Shown piece after piece: positions 35,169 to 43,279 of a stretch of 64,000 nt of DNA (the stretch's first letter is position 1; the number at the start of each line of letters is the position of its first letter). The notes under the pieces are model-generated. The model saw only the letters and a program-made list of their open reading frames with translations, had not been told where the DNA came from and ran no database searches. Source of the DNA: Streptomyces sp. ASQP_92. GTDB lineage: Bacteria; Actinomycetota; Actinomycetes; Streptomycetales; Streptomycetaceae. The stretch is from contig NZ_JAODUA010000022.1 of assembly GCF_025399895.1 (NCBI RefSeq), forward strand, positions 1-64,000. Reading direction: 5' to 3'. The position numbers and the translations under genes were made by a program.

Positions 35169-35537
35169 ATGACCGAATTCAGCGAGGCCGAGCGCGGCTA
35201 TCTCAAGAGCCAGCGGCTCGGCCGGCTCGCCACCGTGGACGGCAAGGGCCAACCGCAGGCCAACCCCGTCGGCTTCTTCCCGCAGGACGACGGGACGATC
35301 CTCATCGGCGGGTACGCGCTGGGCACCACGAAGAAGTGGCGCAACCTCCAGGGCAACCCGAAGGCCGCCCTGGTGATCGACGACGTGGTGAGCGTACGGC
35401 CGTGGAAGGTGCGCGGCGTCGAGATCCGCGGCAGGGCCGAACTCCTCACCGGGCCGCACGAGTTGGGGCCGCACTTCAGCGAGGAGCTCATCCGTATCCA
35501 CCCGGAGACGATCCACAGTTGGGGTCTGGACCAGTGA
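35169..35537 (+). CDS. PPOX-class F420-dependent oxidoreductase (122 aa)
   Basis: Small split-beta-barrel flavin/F420-binding protein. It starts MTEFSEAERGYLKSQRLGRL. Conserved features are LATVDGKGQPQANPVGFFP, GYALGTTKKWRNLQGNPKAA and VVSVRPWKVRGVEIRGRAE. Length agrees with the small F420 PPOX family (about 120-150). The reaction is probably F420H2-dependent reduction; the substrate is unknown. The ATG is 29 bp after the DUF456 stop. Confidence 0.87.
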   Translation: MTEFSEAERGYLKSQRLGRLATVDGKGQPQANPVGFFPQDDGTILIGGYALGTTKKWRNLQGNPKAALVIDDVVSVRPWKVRGVEIRGRAELLTGPHELGPHFSEELIRIHPETIHSWGLDQ

Positions 35538-35743
35538 GTGAAGCCGTCCCGTCGGCGAGGGTGCACCGAAGCGGACCCTGACCTTCCGGCGCGTCCGGCG
35601 GGGATACCGACCGGTAAGGGGCTTTGGTCTCCCGGTTGTTAGGATTTCGTGCATCTACTGCGGGGGGATTTTGTTGATGGTGGGGGGATTCGCGCCCTCC
35701 GGCTGCCCTCCTGCACACGTATCGCCCATGACCAGGAGAGCAC

Positions 35744-38044
35744 GTGCACCCTTCCGCCATACCGAGCCGGACCCGATCGCCTCGTTCGACCGGGGGGCCG
35801 AACCGGCTCGTCACCGCGGCAACTCTGCTCGCCCTGGCGGTGACCGCCGGACCGCTCGCCTCGCCCGCCCTGGCCGCCCCACCGGTGGCGCCCACCGCGT
35901 CCGGCGCCGCGCCGGCCTCTCGTGCGGCGACGTTCAAGATCGCCGCCGACGCGGAGGTCCTGAGCGCGGGACGGACCGGGTTCCTGTCCATCGCGAAGTC
36001 GGGAAGCGGACACGACGTGCTGTGGACGCGGTACGCCGACGGGCATACGACGGTGGTGCTGAAGGACGCCCCCTCGTACGCATCCCTGCCCTCGTTCTTC
36101 GGGACCTCGTCGGACATGGTGGCGGTCAGGGACGACGCCGGTACCAAGGTCACCCTGCTCGACATGACCACCGGGTCGTCGAACGTCGTCGACCTCGCCT
36201 CGTACGGCTACTTCTACCTGGGCACGGTCGGTTCACACATCCTCGCGTACAAGCGAACCGGTGACACCGTGGAGCCTCACGTCCTGGACGTCGTGGACCA
36301 GAAGGTGACCGACCGGGTCATCACCGGCCTGCCCGCAGGCGTCCGGGAGGTCGACGTGGAAGCGGGGTCGGGTGACTTCGCGGCGCTGCGGTACACGATT
36401 TCCTCGACCAACAGCGAGTTCTTCGACTACATCGCGGCCGACCTGTCCTCGGCCAAGGTGGTCACCGGGAACAGCATGCTGGGTGGTTACATCACGAAGG
36501 CCGCCGTGTCCGCCACCCATCTGGCGCTGGCGGGCGGCGTGTTCACGAGCGACACCTCGTCGTCGGTGCGGACCATGGAGCTCGGCGGGGACCAGAAGCG
36601 CTGGGACATGAACCTGGACCGCAAGCAGGGGGACGGGCTGGTGGGACTGGTCGGCGGCTGGTCCCTGTACGGCGAGAACCGCAGGCTCAACGAGGGGAAC
36701 AACCTCACGGATTCGGCGCTGCGCGCCACGCCGATCGGCGGTGGCACGGAGCGCACGGTCATGGACCACGCCAGTTCCGCCGCTCCCGCCCCGGACGGCA
36801 GCCTGCTGGTGATGGGCGGCACCTCCGCCGAGGGCGAGGGCCTCTACCGGATCTCGGCCGGAGCCGACGGGGCGCCGGTCGCCCAGCTCCTCTCGGGCAC
36901 GGGCCACCCCACGAAGCTCATCGTGGAGGAATCGCAGGTCCCGGCGGTGGCCGCGCTCGACAATGCCCCGTGGCGGCCCAAGTGGCGGCTGACGCACAGC
37001 AACACCGATGTGACCGTCACCCTGCGCCACACCGCGTCCGGCGCCCAGCGCGAGATCGAGCTCCGGGTCGACCCCGCCCAGTGGGAGTCGACCGCCCCCG
37101 CCTGGCGCGAGCTCGACTGGGACGGCCTGATGGGGCCCTCCTACTCCCCGAACACGGCCGCCCCCAACGGCGGTTACACCTGGACCCTGACGGCCAAGCC
37201 CCGCAACGGCATCGGCCCCGACCTGATCGAGAGCGGCGCCTTCACGGTGTCCCGCAAGGCCGCCCCGCACGACTTCACGGACAACGGCTCTCCGGATCTG
37301 CTGATCCGCAGCGGCCTGGGCACCCTCTGGCGCACGGACACCTACCGCGAGCCGGGGACCGGGCAGCTCAAGGGCGGCGAAGCACAGACCATCGGCAGCG
37401 ACTGGGACATCTACAACCAGGTCACGGCCGTCGGTGACGTGGCCGGAGCCTCCGGCGCCGACGCGGTGGCTCGGGACAAGGACGGCGTCCTGTGGCTGTA
37501 CCTCGGCAAGGGCGACGGCACCTTCGACAGCCGGGTGCGGATCGGCTCGGGCTGGGGCGCGTACAACCAGCTCACGGGCGGCGGCGATGTCAGCGGCGAC
37601 GGGCGCAGCGACCTGCTGGCCCGGGACGCCCAGGGGGTGCTGTGGCTGTACAAGGGCACCGGCAACTGGCGGGCCCCGTTCGCTCCCCGGGTGAAGGCCG
37701 GTACCGGCTGGGACATGTACAACCAGGTCACGGCGGTCGGGGACGTGGCCGGTGGCCCCGGCGGCGACCTCGTCGGCCGGGACAAGGACGGCGTCTCGTG
37801 GCTGTACCTCGGCAAGGGCGACGGCACCTTCGACAGCCGGGTGCGCATCGGCGAGGGCTGGGGCGCGTACAACCAGACGGTCGGGATCGGGGACTCCGAC
37901 AGCGACGGCCGGGCCGATCTGTTCGTCACCACGTCCACCGGCGACTCGTACGTCTACCGCGGCACGGGCAACTGGCGGGCCCCGTTCGCCGCGCGTGAGC
38001 AGACCGGCCTGTCCCGCGTGTGGTCCGACGAGACCATCAGCTAG
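35744..38044 (+). CDS. Secreted VCBS/FG-GAP repeat protein (766 aa)
   Basis: The GTG at 35744 follows CAGGAGAGCAC. An Arg-rich N-region and hydrophobic core (TAATLLALAVTAGPLASPALAA) make a signal peptide. Residues about 55-480 resemble a beta-propeller of unknown ligand. From about 505 come FG-GAP/VCBS repeats with Ca2+-binding-like DxxGxxDLL loops (DNGSPDLLIR, GDGRSDLLAR, DSDGRADLFV) and GVLWLYLGKGDGTF blades. Streptomyces encodes many such secreted proteins of unknown role. It is convergent with the asparagine synthetase. Confidence 0.85.
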   Translation: MHPSAIPSRTRSPRSTGGPNRLVTAATLLALAVTAGPLASPALAAPPVAPTASGAAPASRAATFKIAADAEVLSAGRTGFLSIAKSGSGHDVLWTRYADGHTTVVLKDAPSYASLPSFFGTSSDMVAVRDDAGTKVTLLDMTTGSSNVVDLASYGYFYLGTVGSHILAYKRTGDTVEPHVLDVVDQKVTDRVITGLPAGVREVDVEAGSGDFAALRYTISSTNSEFFDYIAADLSSAKVVTGNSMLGGYITKAAVSATHLALAGGVFTSDTSSSVRTMELGGDQKRWDMNLDRKQGDGLVGLVGGWSLYGENRRLNEGNNLTDSALRATPIGGGTERTVMDHASSAAPAPDGSLLVMGGTSAEGEGLYRISAGADGAPVAQLLSGTGHPTKLIVEESQVPAVAALDNAPWRPKWRLTHSNTDVTVTLRHTASGAQREIELRVDPAQWESTAPAWRELDWDGLMGPSYSPNTAAPNGGYTWTLTAKPRNGIGPDLIESGAFTVSRKAAPHDFTDNGSPDLLIRSGLGTLWRTDTYREPGTGQLKGGEAQTIGSDWDIYNQVTAVGDVAGASGADAVARDKDGVLWLYLGKGDGTFDSRVRIGSGWGAYNQLTGGGDVSGDGRSDLLARDAQGVLWLYKGTGNWRAPFAPRVKAGTGWDMYNQVTAVGDVAGGPGGDLVGRDKDGVSWLYLGKGDGTFDSRVRIGEGWGAYNQTVGIGDSDSDGRADLFVTTSTGDSYVYRGTGNWRAPFAAREQTGLSRVWSDETIS
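37479..37993 (+). repeat. Internal near-identical DNA duplication in the FG-GAP gene
   Basis: The ~92-bp segment at 37479-37570 recurs at 37785-37876 (306 bp apart) with few mismatches. A shorter block coding GTGNWRAPFA recurs at about 37657 and 37969. Recent duplication of two propeller blades is the simplest reading. Confidence 0.7.
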
Positions 38045-38048
38045 GCAC

Positions 38049-38089
38049 GGGCCGGCCGGGCGGGGTGGCACGCCCGGCCCACCCGGCCC
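38049..38089. terminator. Bidirectional hairpin between convergent genes
   Basis: CCGGGCG/CGCCCGG inner stem around GGGTGGCA, with further GGGCCGG/CCGGCCC pairing outside. It sits between the FG-GAP stop and the asparagine synthetase stop. Confidence 0.6.
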
Positions 38090-38116
38090 TGCTCGCCGCG
38101 GGCTCCGCCCCTCCCG

Positions 38117-39958
38117 CTACGCCAACTTCAGCTCCGGCTTGTACAGGTCGAGCCAGATCGCGAGATCGAGGGTGCGCTCCAGGCCCCTGCGCGAGGCCTG
38201 GTGGATCTGCGGGGCGCTCACCTCGGCGGCCCGGCGCAGCCCGTCCCGGTCGATGAGGTCGAAGACCGGGTGGGAGGGCCGGGCCAGCAGATCCTTGGCG
38301 TGGCCCTGGAGGGCGGTGGCGTACTTCGGGTCCTGCGTGGAGGGGTAGGGGCTCTTGACCCGGTCGTACACGGACCGCGGGATGACGTCCCGGGCCGCCT
38401 CGCGCAGCAGGCTCTTCTCGCGGCCGTCGAAGGACTTGACGGACCAGGGCGCGTTGTAGACGTACTCGACGAGGCGGTGGTCGCAGAACGGCACCCGCAC
38501 CTCCAGGCCGACGGCCATGCTCGCGCGGTCCTTGCGGTCGAGCAGGACGCGGACGAAGCGGGTGAGGTGGAGGTGGCTGATCTTGCGCATCCGGTACTCG
38601 AAGTCGCTCTCGCCGTCCAGGCGTTGGACGGCCGCGACGGCGGTGTCGTAGGAGTCCTTGACGTAGGCGGGAACGTTGAGGGCGGCCGAGAGGTCCGGGC
38701 GCAGCAGGCCCGCGTCGTCGCCGAACTGCTCGGCGAACTTCACCAGCCAGGGGAAGGTGTCGGCGGCGCGGGCTTCCTCGTCGAAGAACTGCTTGTAGCC
38801 GCCGAAGACCTCGTCCGCGGACTCGCCGGACAGGGCGACCGTGGAGTGTTCGCGTATCGCCTTGAAGAGCAGATAGAGCGAGGCGTCCATGTCGCCGAAG
38901 CCCATGGGGATGTCCCGGGCGCGGATCACCTTGGCCCGCACCTCCGGGTCGGCGAGGGCCTGGGCGTCGAGCACGATGTCCTGGTGGACGGTGCCGGAGG
39001 TGCGGGCCACGTCGTGGACGTAAGGGGTGTCGGGGGTGGCGCGCAGTTCGTCGGCGACGAAGTTCTCGGTCTGGCCGACGAAGTCCACCGCGAAGCTGCG
39101 CACCCGCTCGCCCTGCTCGCCGAGTTGACGGGCGGCGAGCGCGGTGAGCGCGGAGGAGTCGAGGCCGCCGGAGAGCAGCATGCAGCGCGGCACGTCGGCG
39201 ACGAGCTGGCGCCGGACGGTGTCGTCGAGCAGCTCACGGACCCGGCGGATGCTGGTGGCGCGGTCGTCGTCGTGCGGCCGGGTTTCGAGCTTCCAGTACG
39301 TGTGGGTGCGCAGGCCGCCGCGGTCCACGGTGACGACGGTGCCGGGCTCGACCTCCTTCATGCCGTCCCACACCGCGTGGCCCGGCGTCTTGACGAAGGT
39401 GAACAGCTCGCGCAGCCCGTCGAGCGAGACCGAGCGGCGGGCCAGCGGGTTGGCGAGGATCGCCTTGGGTTCGGAGCCGAACAGCACGCCGTCGGCGGTC
39501 TCGTAGTAGTAGAAGGGCTTGATGCCCATCCGGTCGCGGATCATCACGAGGCGCTGGACGCGCTCGTCCCAGATCGCGAACGCGTACATGCCGTTGAGGC
39601 GTTCGGCGACGGCCTCGCCCCATTCGAGGTAGCCGTGCAGGACGACCTCGGTGTCGGAGTCGGTGGTGAACCGGTGCCCGCGGGCGGTGAGTTCGGCCTT
39701 CAGCTCGGTGAAGTTGTAGGCCTCGCCGGAGTAGACGAGGGCGACGGTCCTGCCGTCCGCCTCGACCGTCATGGGCTGGCGCCCGCCCGGGAGATCGATG
39801 ATCGCGAGCCTGCGGTGGCCGAGAGCCGCCGGTCCCCCGGCCCAGACGCCGCGGTCGTCGGGGCCGCGGCAGTCCATCGTCTCGGTCATCGTGTCCAGGG
39901 TGTCCCGCTCGGCGCGCAGTTCACGGTCGAAGGATATCCAGCCGGTGATGCCACACAT
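38117..39958 (-). CDS. asnB: Asparagine synthetase, glutamine-hydrolysing (613 aa)
   Basis: Converts aspartate, glutamine and ATP to asparagine. The N-terminal Ntn glutaminase domain starts MCGITGWISF; Cys2 becomes the nucleophile after Met removal. Other glutaminase features are RGPDDRG (31-37), LAIIDLPGGRQPM (51-63) and SGEAYNFTEL (78-87). The synthetase domain has the PP-loop SGGLDSSALT (263-272) and GESADEVFGGYK. AGGAGGAACC immediately precedes the ATG. It stands alone and is longer than E. coli AsnB, as usual in actinomycetes. A role in a secondary pathway cannot be excluded. Confidence 0.93.
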   Translation of the reverse strand: MCGITGWISFDRELRAERDTLDTMTETMDCRGPDDRGVWAGGPAALGHRRLAIIDLPGGRQPMTVEADGRTVALVYSGEAYNFTELKAELTARGHRFTTDSDTEVVLHGYLEWGEAVAERLNGMYAFAIWDERVQRLVMIRDRMGIKPFYYYETADGVLFGSEPKAILANPLARRSVSLDGLRELFTFVKTPGHAVWDGMKEVEPGTVVTVDRGGLRTHTYWKLETRPHDDDRATSIRRVRELLDDTVRRQLVADVPRCMLLSGGLDSSALTALAARQLGEQGERVRSFAVDFVGQTENFVADELRATPDTPYVHDVARTSGTVHQDIVLDAQALADPEVRAKVIRARDIPMGFGDMDASLYLLFKAIREHSTVALSGESADEVFGGYKQFFDEEARAADTFPWLVKFAEQFGDDAGLLRPDLSAALNVPAYVKDSYDTAVAAVQRLDGESDFEYRMRKISHLHLTRFVRVLLDRKDRASMAVGLEVRVPFCDHRLVEYVYNAPWSVKSFDGREKSLLREAARDVIPRSVYDRVKSPYPSTQDPKYATALQGHAKDLLARPSHPVFDLIDRDGLRRAAEVSAPQIHQASRRGLERTLDLAIWLDLYKPELKLA

Positions 39959-40114
39959 GGTTCCTCCTGTTTCGCCTCTCCGGCCGGAGGGGGGACGTGC
40001 CGCCGACCGAAGCGGATGTATTGAGCACCTACCTATCTTCTGCATCGTGGGATGTGGTGGGGCGGGGTGTCAACAGGGCCTGGGTGAGGGTGGCTTGAAG
40101 GTGGGGGGGCGGAG

Positions 40115-40210
40115 GTTTCTGCGCAGGTCCCCGCGCACCGAGTTGCCTGGGGTCGATGGTCGAGCGCGGCCCGCCTGGGGTTGAGCGCGCAGTTTCCCGC
40201 GCTCCTGAGG
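40115..40210 (-). repeat. Degenerate copy or copies of the dispersed repeat
   Basis: GCGCAGGTCCCCGCGCACC (about 40120) and GCGCGCAGTTTCCCGCGCTCCT (about 40186) are diverged members of the family found at 34498 and 42872. They lie between the antiporter stop and the asnB promoter region. Confidence 0.55.
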
Positions 40211-40242
40211 GCCGGGCCGACCGGGCCGGGGCCTCGGCAGGG

Positions 40243-41343
40243 TTACGGGCTGACGGCCAGGACGATGTACGCGGCGAACAGGGAGAGATGCACCCCGCCC
40301 TGCATCAGGGTGGCGCGGCCCGGCACGACGGTGAGGATGCCGACCGCCACCGTCAGCGCGAGCAGCACCATGTGGCTGGCGCCCAGGCCCAGGACCAGCG
40401 GACCGGACAGCCAGATGGTGGCGAGGGCGACGGCCGGAATGGTGAGGCCGATGCTGGCCATGGCCGAGCCGAGCGCCAGGTTGAGGCTGGTCTGCACCCG
40501 GTCGCGGCGGGCGGCGCGCACCGCGGCGATCGTCTCGGGGAGCAGCACGAGCAGCGCGATGACGACGCCGACGACCGAGGCGGGCAGCCCGGCCGCGGCC
40601 ACCCCCCGCTCGATGGTGGGCGAGACTCCCTTCGCCAGTCCCACGACCGCGACGAGCGCCACCCCGAGCAGGACGACGCTGGTCCAGGCGGTGCGCGCGG
40701 AGGGCGGGTTGGCGTGCGCGTCGTCCCGCATCACCTCGCCCTGCTGCGTGACGGGCAGGAAGTAGTCGCGGTGACGCACGGTCTGGGTCGCCACGAACAG
40801 CCCGTACAGGAACACCGAGGCGATCGCCGCGAAGATGAGCTGGGCGGGCGAGAACTCGGGGCCCGGCTTGCTGGTGGTGAAGGTAGGCAGGGCGAGGCTG
40901 AGGCCCGCGAGCGTGGTGACCGTCGCGAACGCGGTGACGGTGCCCTCGGCGTTGAAGACGGCCAGCCGGCGACGCACCGCGCCCACCAGGAGGCACACCC
41001 CGACGATGCCGTTGCAGGTGATCATCACCGCGGCGAAGACGGTGTCGCGGGCGAGCGAGGCACTCTTGTCGCCGCCGTCCGACATCAGGGTGACGATCAG
41101 CGCGACTTCGATGACGGTCACCGCGACCGCGAGCACCAGCGAACCGAACGGCTCGCCCACCCGGTGCGCCACCACCTCCGCGTGGTGCACGGCGGCGAGC
41201 ACCGCGCCGGCCAGGAAACAGGCCACCAGCGCGACGAGCGCGCCGGGCAGCGAACGGCCCCACGTCAGCGCGAGCAGCACGATGGCGAGCGGCGGCATCA
41301 CCGCCGACCAGCGGTCCAGGGGCAGGCGCGCGAGACGGATCAT
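40243..41343 (-). CDS. Ca2+/H+ antiporter, ChaA family (366 aa)
   Basis: Integral membrane cation/proton exchanger of the CaCA superfamily. It has about 11 hydrophobic segments and the two inverted a-repeats: GEPFGSLVLAVAVTVIEVALIV (about 63-84, conserved Glu) and LPETIAAVRAARRDRVQTSLNLALGSAMASIGLT (about 261-294). A hydrophilic loop occupies about 185-215. It ends LFAAYIVLAVSP. Likely roles are Ca2+ or Na+ extrusion and pH tolerance. It is single, between asnB and the Ada-AlkA gene, whose stop lies 42 bp upstream of this start. Confidence 0.9.
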   Translation of the reverse strand: MIRLARLPLDRWSAVMPPLAIVLLALTWGRSLPGALVALVACFLAGAVLAAVHHAEVVAHRVGEPFGSLVLAVAVTVIEVALIVTLMSDGGDKSASLARDTVFAAVMITCNGIVGVCLLVGAVRRRLAVFNAEGTVTAFATVTTLAGLSLALPTFTTSKPGPEFSPAQLIFAAIASVFLYGLFVATQTVRHRDYFLPVTQQGEVMRDDAHANPPSARTAWTSVVLLGVALVAVVGLAKGVSPTIERGVAAAGLPASVVGVVIALLVLLPETIAAVRAARRDRVQTSLNLALGSAMASIGLTIPAVALATIWLSGPLVLGLGASHMVLLALTVAVGILTVVPGRATLMQGGVHLSLFAAYIVLAVSP

Positions 41344-41385
41344 GCCTTCGACGTTCTCAGAAGTGGCCGGGCCCCGCCCGTCGGG

Positions 41386-42756
41386 CTACCGCCGTCCGGC
41401 CGCCGCGAGCGCCAGGTGGCGGCGGGCGTAGGAGCGCCAGGGCCGCCATGCGTCCTGGCCCGCCGGGCCCACGTCCGGGTCGCCGAGCGCACGCGTGCGG
41501 ATGACTTGGACGGTCTCCTCGTCCATACCGGGAAGGGTGCGCAGGACGCGGGCGGCCTCGTCGCGGTCGGCGCCGGCGTCCAGGCGCAGGGCGGCGTCGG
41601 CGAGCGCGGTCGCCAGGGCGGCCAGGTGCGGATCGGGGTGCCCTGCGAGCGAGGCGGAGTCGGGGAACAGATGGGTGAGCGCCCCGCAGGGCACGTCAAG
41701 CCGCTTGCCGTACGTCTCGACGAGGCCGGCCGCGCGCTCCGTCCCTACCAGCGCCCGCACCGCGCACTCCTCGGGGTCGGCCGCACCCGGCGAGCGAAGG
41801 CCCGGGGTGCGGGCGACGAGCGGGGCGAGGAGGGGGTCGGCGCCGAGCCGTTCGTCGACGGCGTACGGGTCGGCGTCCAGGTCGAACAGGCGGCGCAGGC
41901 GCTGGACGGCGGTGGTCAGGTCGCGCAGGTCGGTGAGGTGGATCCGGGCGTCCAGCCAGCCCTGGCGGGCCGCAGTGTGGGCAGGCTCGGCCTCGTCGAC
42001 GGCCACGACGGCGGTGCCGTGGGGCAGCGCGAGGGTGCGGCGGTAGGTACGGGCGCCGCTCGCGCCGACGACCTCCTCGACGTGCTCGACGGCCTCGGCG
42101 GCCAGCAGGTCGAAGGTCTCCTTCACGGCGTACGCACCCCGGTGGGCGAGCCGCAGCGGGATCCCGGCCGCGGCCGCGACGCCGGACCTGACGGCCCGCG
42201 TGCCGGCCTCCTCGCGCAGGCCGCTGGGTGTGCGGGCGTAGATCTGCCGGATCGTGTCATTGAACTGGCGCACGCTCGCGAACCCCGACGCGAACGCGAC
42301 CTCGGTGACCGGGAGCGAGGTGGTCTGGAGCAACACCCTTGCCGTGTGGGCGCGTTGGGCCCGCGCCAGGGCGACGGGGCCCGCGCCCACCTCCGCGGTG
42401 AGCTGGCGCTGCACCTGGCGGGCGCTGTAGCCGAGGCGGCTCGCCAGCCCCGGCACGCCCTCCCGGTCCACCACACCGTCCCCGATCATGCGCATGGCCC
42501 GGCCCACGACATCGGCTCGCGCGTTCCACTCGGCGGAGCCGGGCACGGCGTCCGGGCGGCAGCGGCGGCATGCGCGGAAGCCGTGACCCTGAGCGGCGGC
42601 GGCGCTCGGGAAGAACCGGACGTTCTTGCGGCGGGGGGTTACGGCGGGGCAGCTCGGGCGGCAGTAGATGCCGGTCGTCGCCACGGCGAAGAAGAACTCC
42701 CCGTCGAACCGGGCGTCCCTGCTGGTGACCGCCTCGTACCGCGCGTCGTGATCCAT
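41386..42756 (-). CDS. Ada/AlkA fusion: alkylation-response regulator and 3-methyladenine glycosylase 2 (456 aa)
   Basis: The N-terminal Ada zinc domain has Cys32, Cys36, Cys63 and Cys66 (YCRPSC and ACRRC), which takes methyl groups from phosphotriesters. An AraC-type double HTH follows (about 80-180, YSARQVQRQL and FASGFASVRQFNDTIR). Next is the AlkA N-terminal domain (about 200-300), then an HhH-GPD glycosylase region. The last part is unusual: LPGMDEETVQVIRTRALGDPDVGPAGQDAWRPWRSYA lacks the Trp of the usual PGIGpWTA and about 20 residues around the catalytic Asp. The ATG follows GGAGGC. Activity of the glycosylase part is therefore doubtful. The upstream 500 bp carry the repeat array. Confidence 0.87.
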   Translation of the reverse strand: MDHDARYEAVTSRDARFDGEFFFAVATTGIYCRPSCPAVTPRRKNVRFFPSAAAAQGHGFRACRRCRPDAVPGSAEWNARADVVGRAMRMIGDGVVDREGVPGLASRLGYSARQVQRQLTAEVGAGPVALARAQRAHTARVLLQTTSLPVTEVAFASGFASVRQFNDTIRQIYARTPSGLREEAGTRAVRSGVAAAAGIPLRLAHRGAYAVKETFDLLAAEAVEHVEEVVGASGARTYRRTLALPHGTAVVAVDEAEPAHTAARQGWLDARIHLTDLRDLTTAVQRLRRLFDLDADPYAVDERLGADPLLAPLVARTPGLRSPGAADPEECAVRALVGTERAAGLVETYGKRLDVPCGALTHLFPDSASLAGHPDPHLAALATALADAALRLDAGADRDEAARVLRTLPGMDEETVQVIRTRALGDPDVGPAGQDAWRPWRSYARRHLALAAAGRR

Positions 42757-42871
42757 CACGCCTCCATTGTCCGGCCCCGCGCCGGCACCCACTGGCGGCA
42801 TTCGGACACTGCGCTGCCCCACTCCGGCGGGGGACTCCCCCACACCCCCATACGGACCCGCAACGGCACTG

Positions 42872-43226
42872 CCAGGGGCGCGAGGAACTGCGCGACCAGC
42901 CACACACGGCCCGCAGACCGAGGGGCCTTTAGGGGCGCGGGGAACTGCGCGACCGGCCACACACAGCCCGCAGCCGAAAGCGGGTTTCCAGGGGCGCGAG
43001 GAACTGCGCGACAAGCCACACACGGCCCGCAGCCGAAAGCGGGTTTCCAGGGGCGCGGGGAACTGCGCAACAAGCCACACACGGCCCGCAGGTGGAAACG
43101 GGGTTGAAAGGGGCGCGGGGAACTGCGCAACAAGCCACACACGGCCCGCAGGTGGAAACGGGGTTGAAAGGGGCGCGGGGAACTGCGCAACAAGCCACAC
43201 ACGGCCCGCAGCCGAAGGCGGGGTCG
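42872..43226 (+). repeat. Six-unit tandem array of a dispersed ~60-bp Streptomyces repeat
   Basis: Six units share a GGGGCGCG(A/G)GGAACTGCGC core, a CAAGCCACACACGGCCCGCAG flank and a short AG-rich spacer (CCGAAAGCGGG or GTGGAAACGGGG). Units 4 and 5 are identical and the others differ at few positions. The array fills the gap between the Ada-AlkA start and the rsgA stop. Two further clusters occur at 34498 and 40115. No coding content: open frames across it merely translate the repeat. Confidence 0.9.
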
Positions 43227-43279
43227 AGGGGTGAGGGGAGGCCAAGCACCCACCCCCCGACCGCCCACCCCCGGAGGGA

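Noticed and set aside
42872..43226. CRISPR-like appearance of the regular repeats
   Set aside because: Units are contiguous and lack unique spacers; no cas gene is present; the same unit occurs elsewhere in inverted form.
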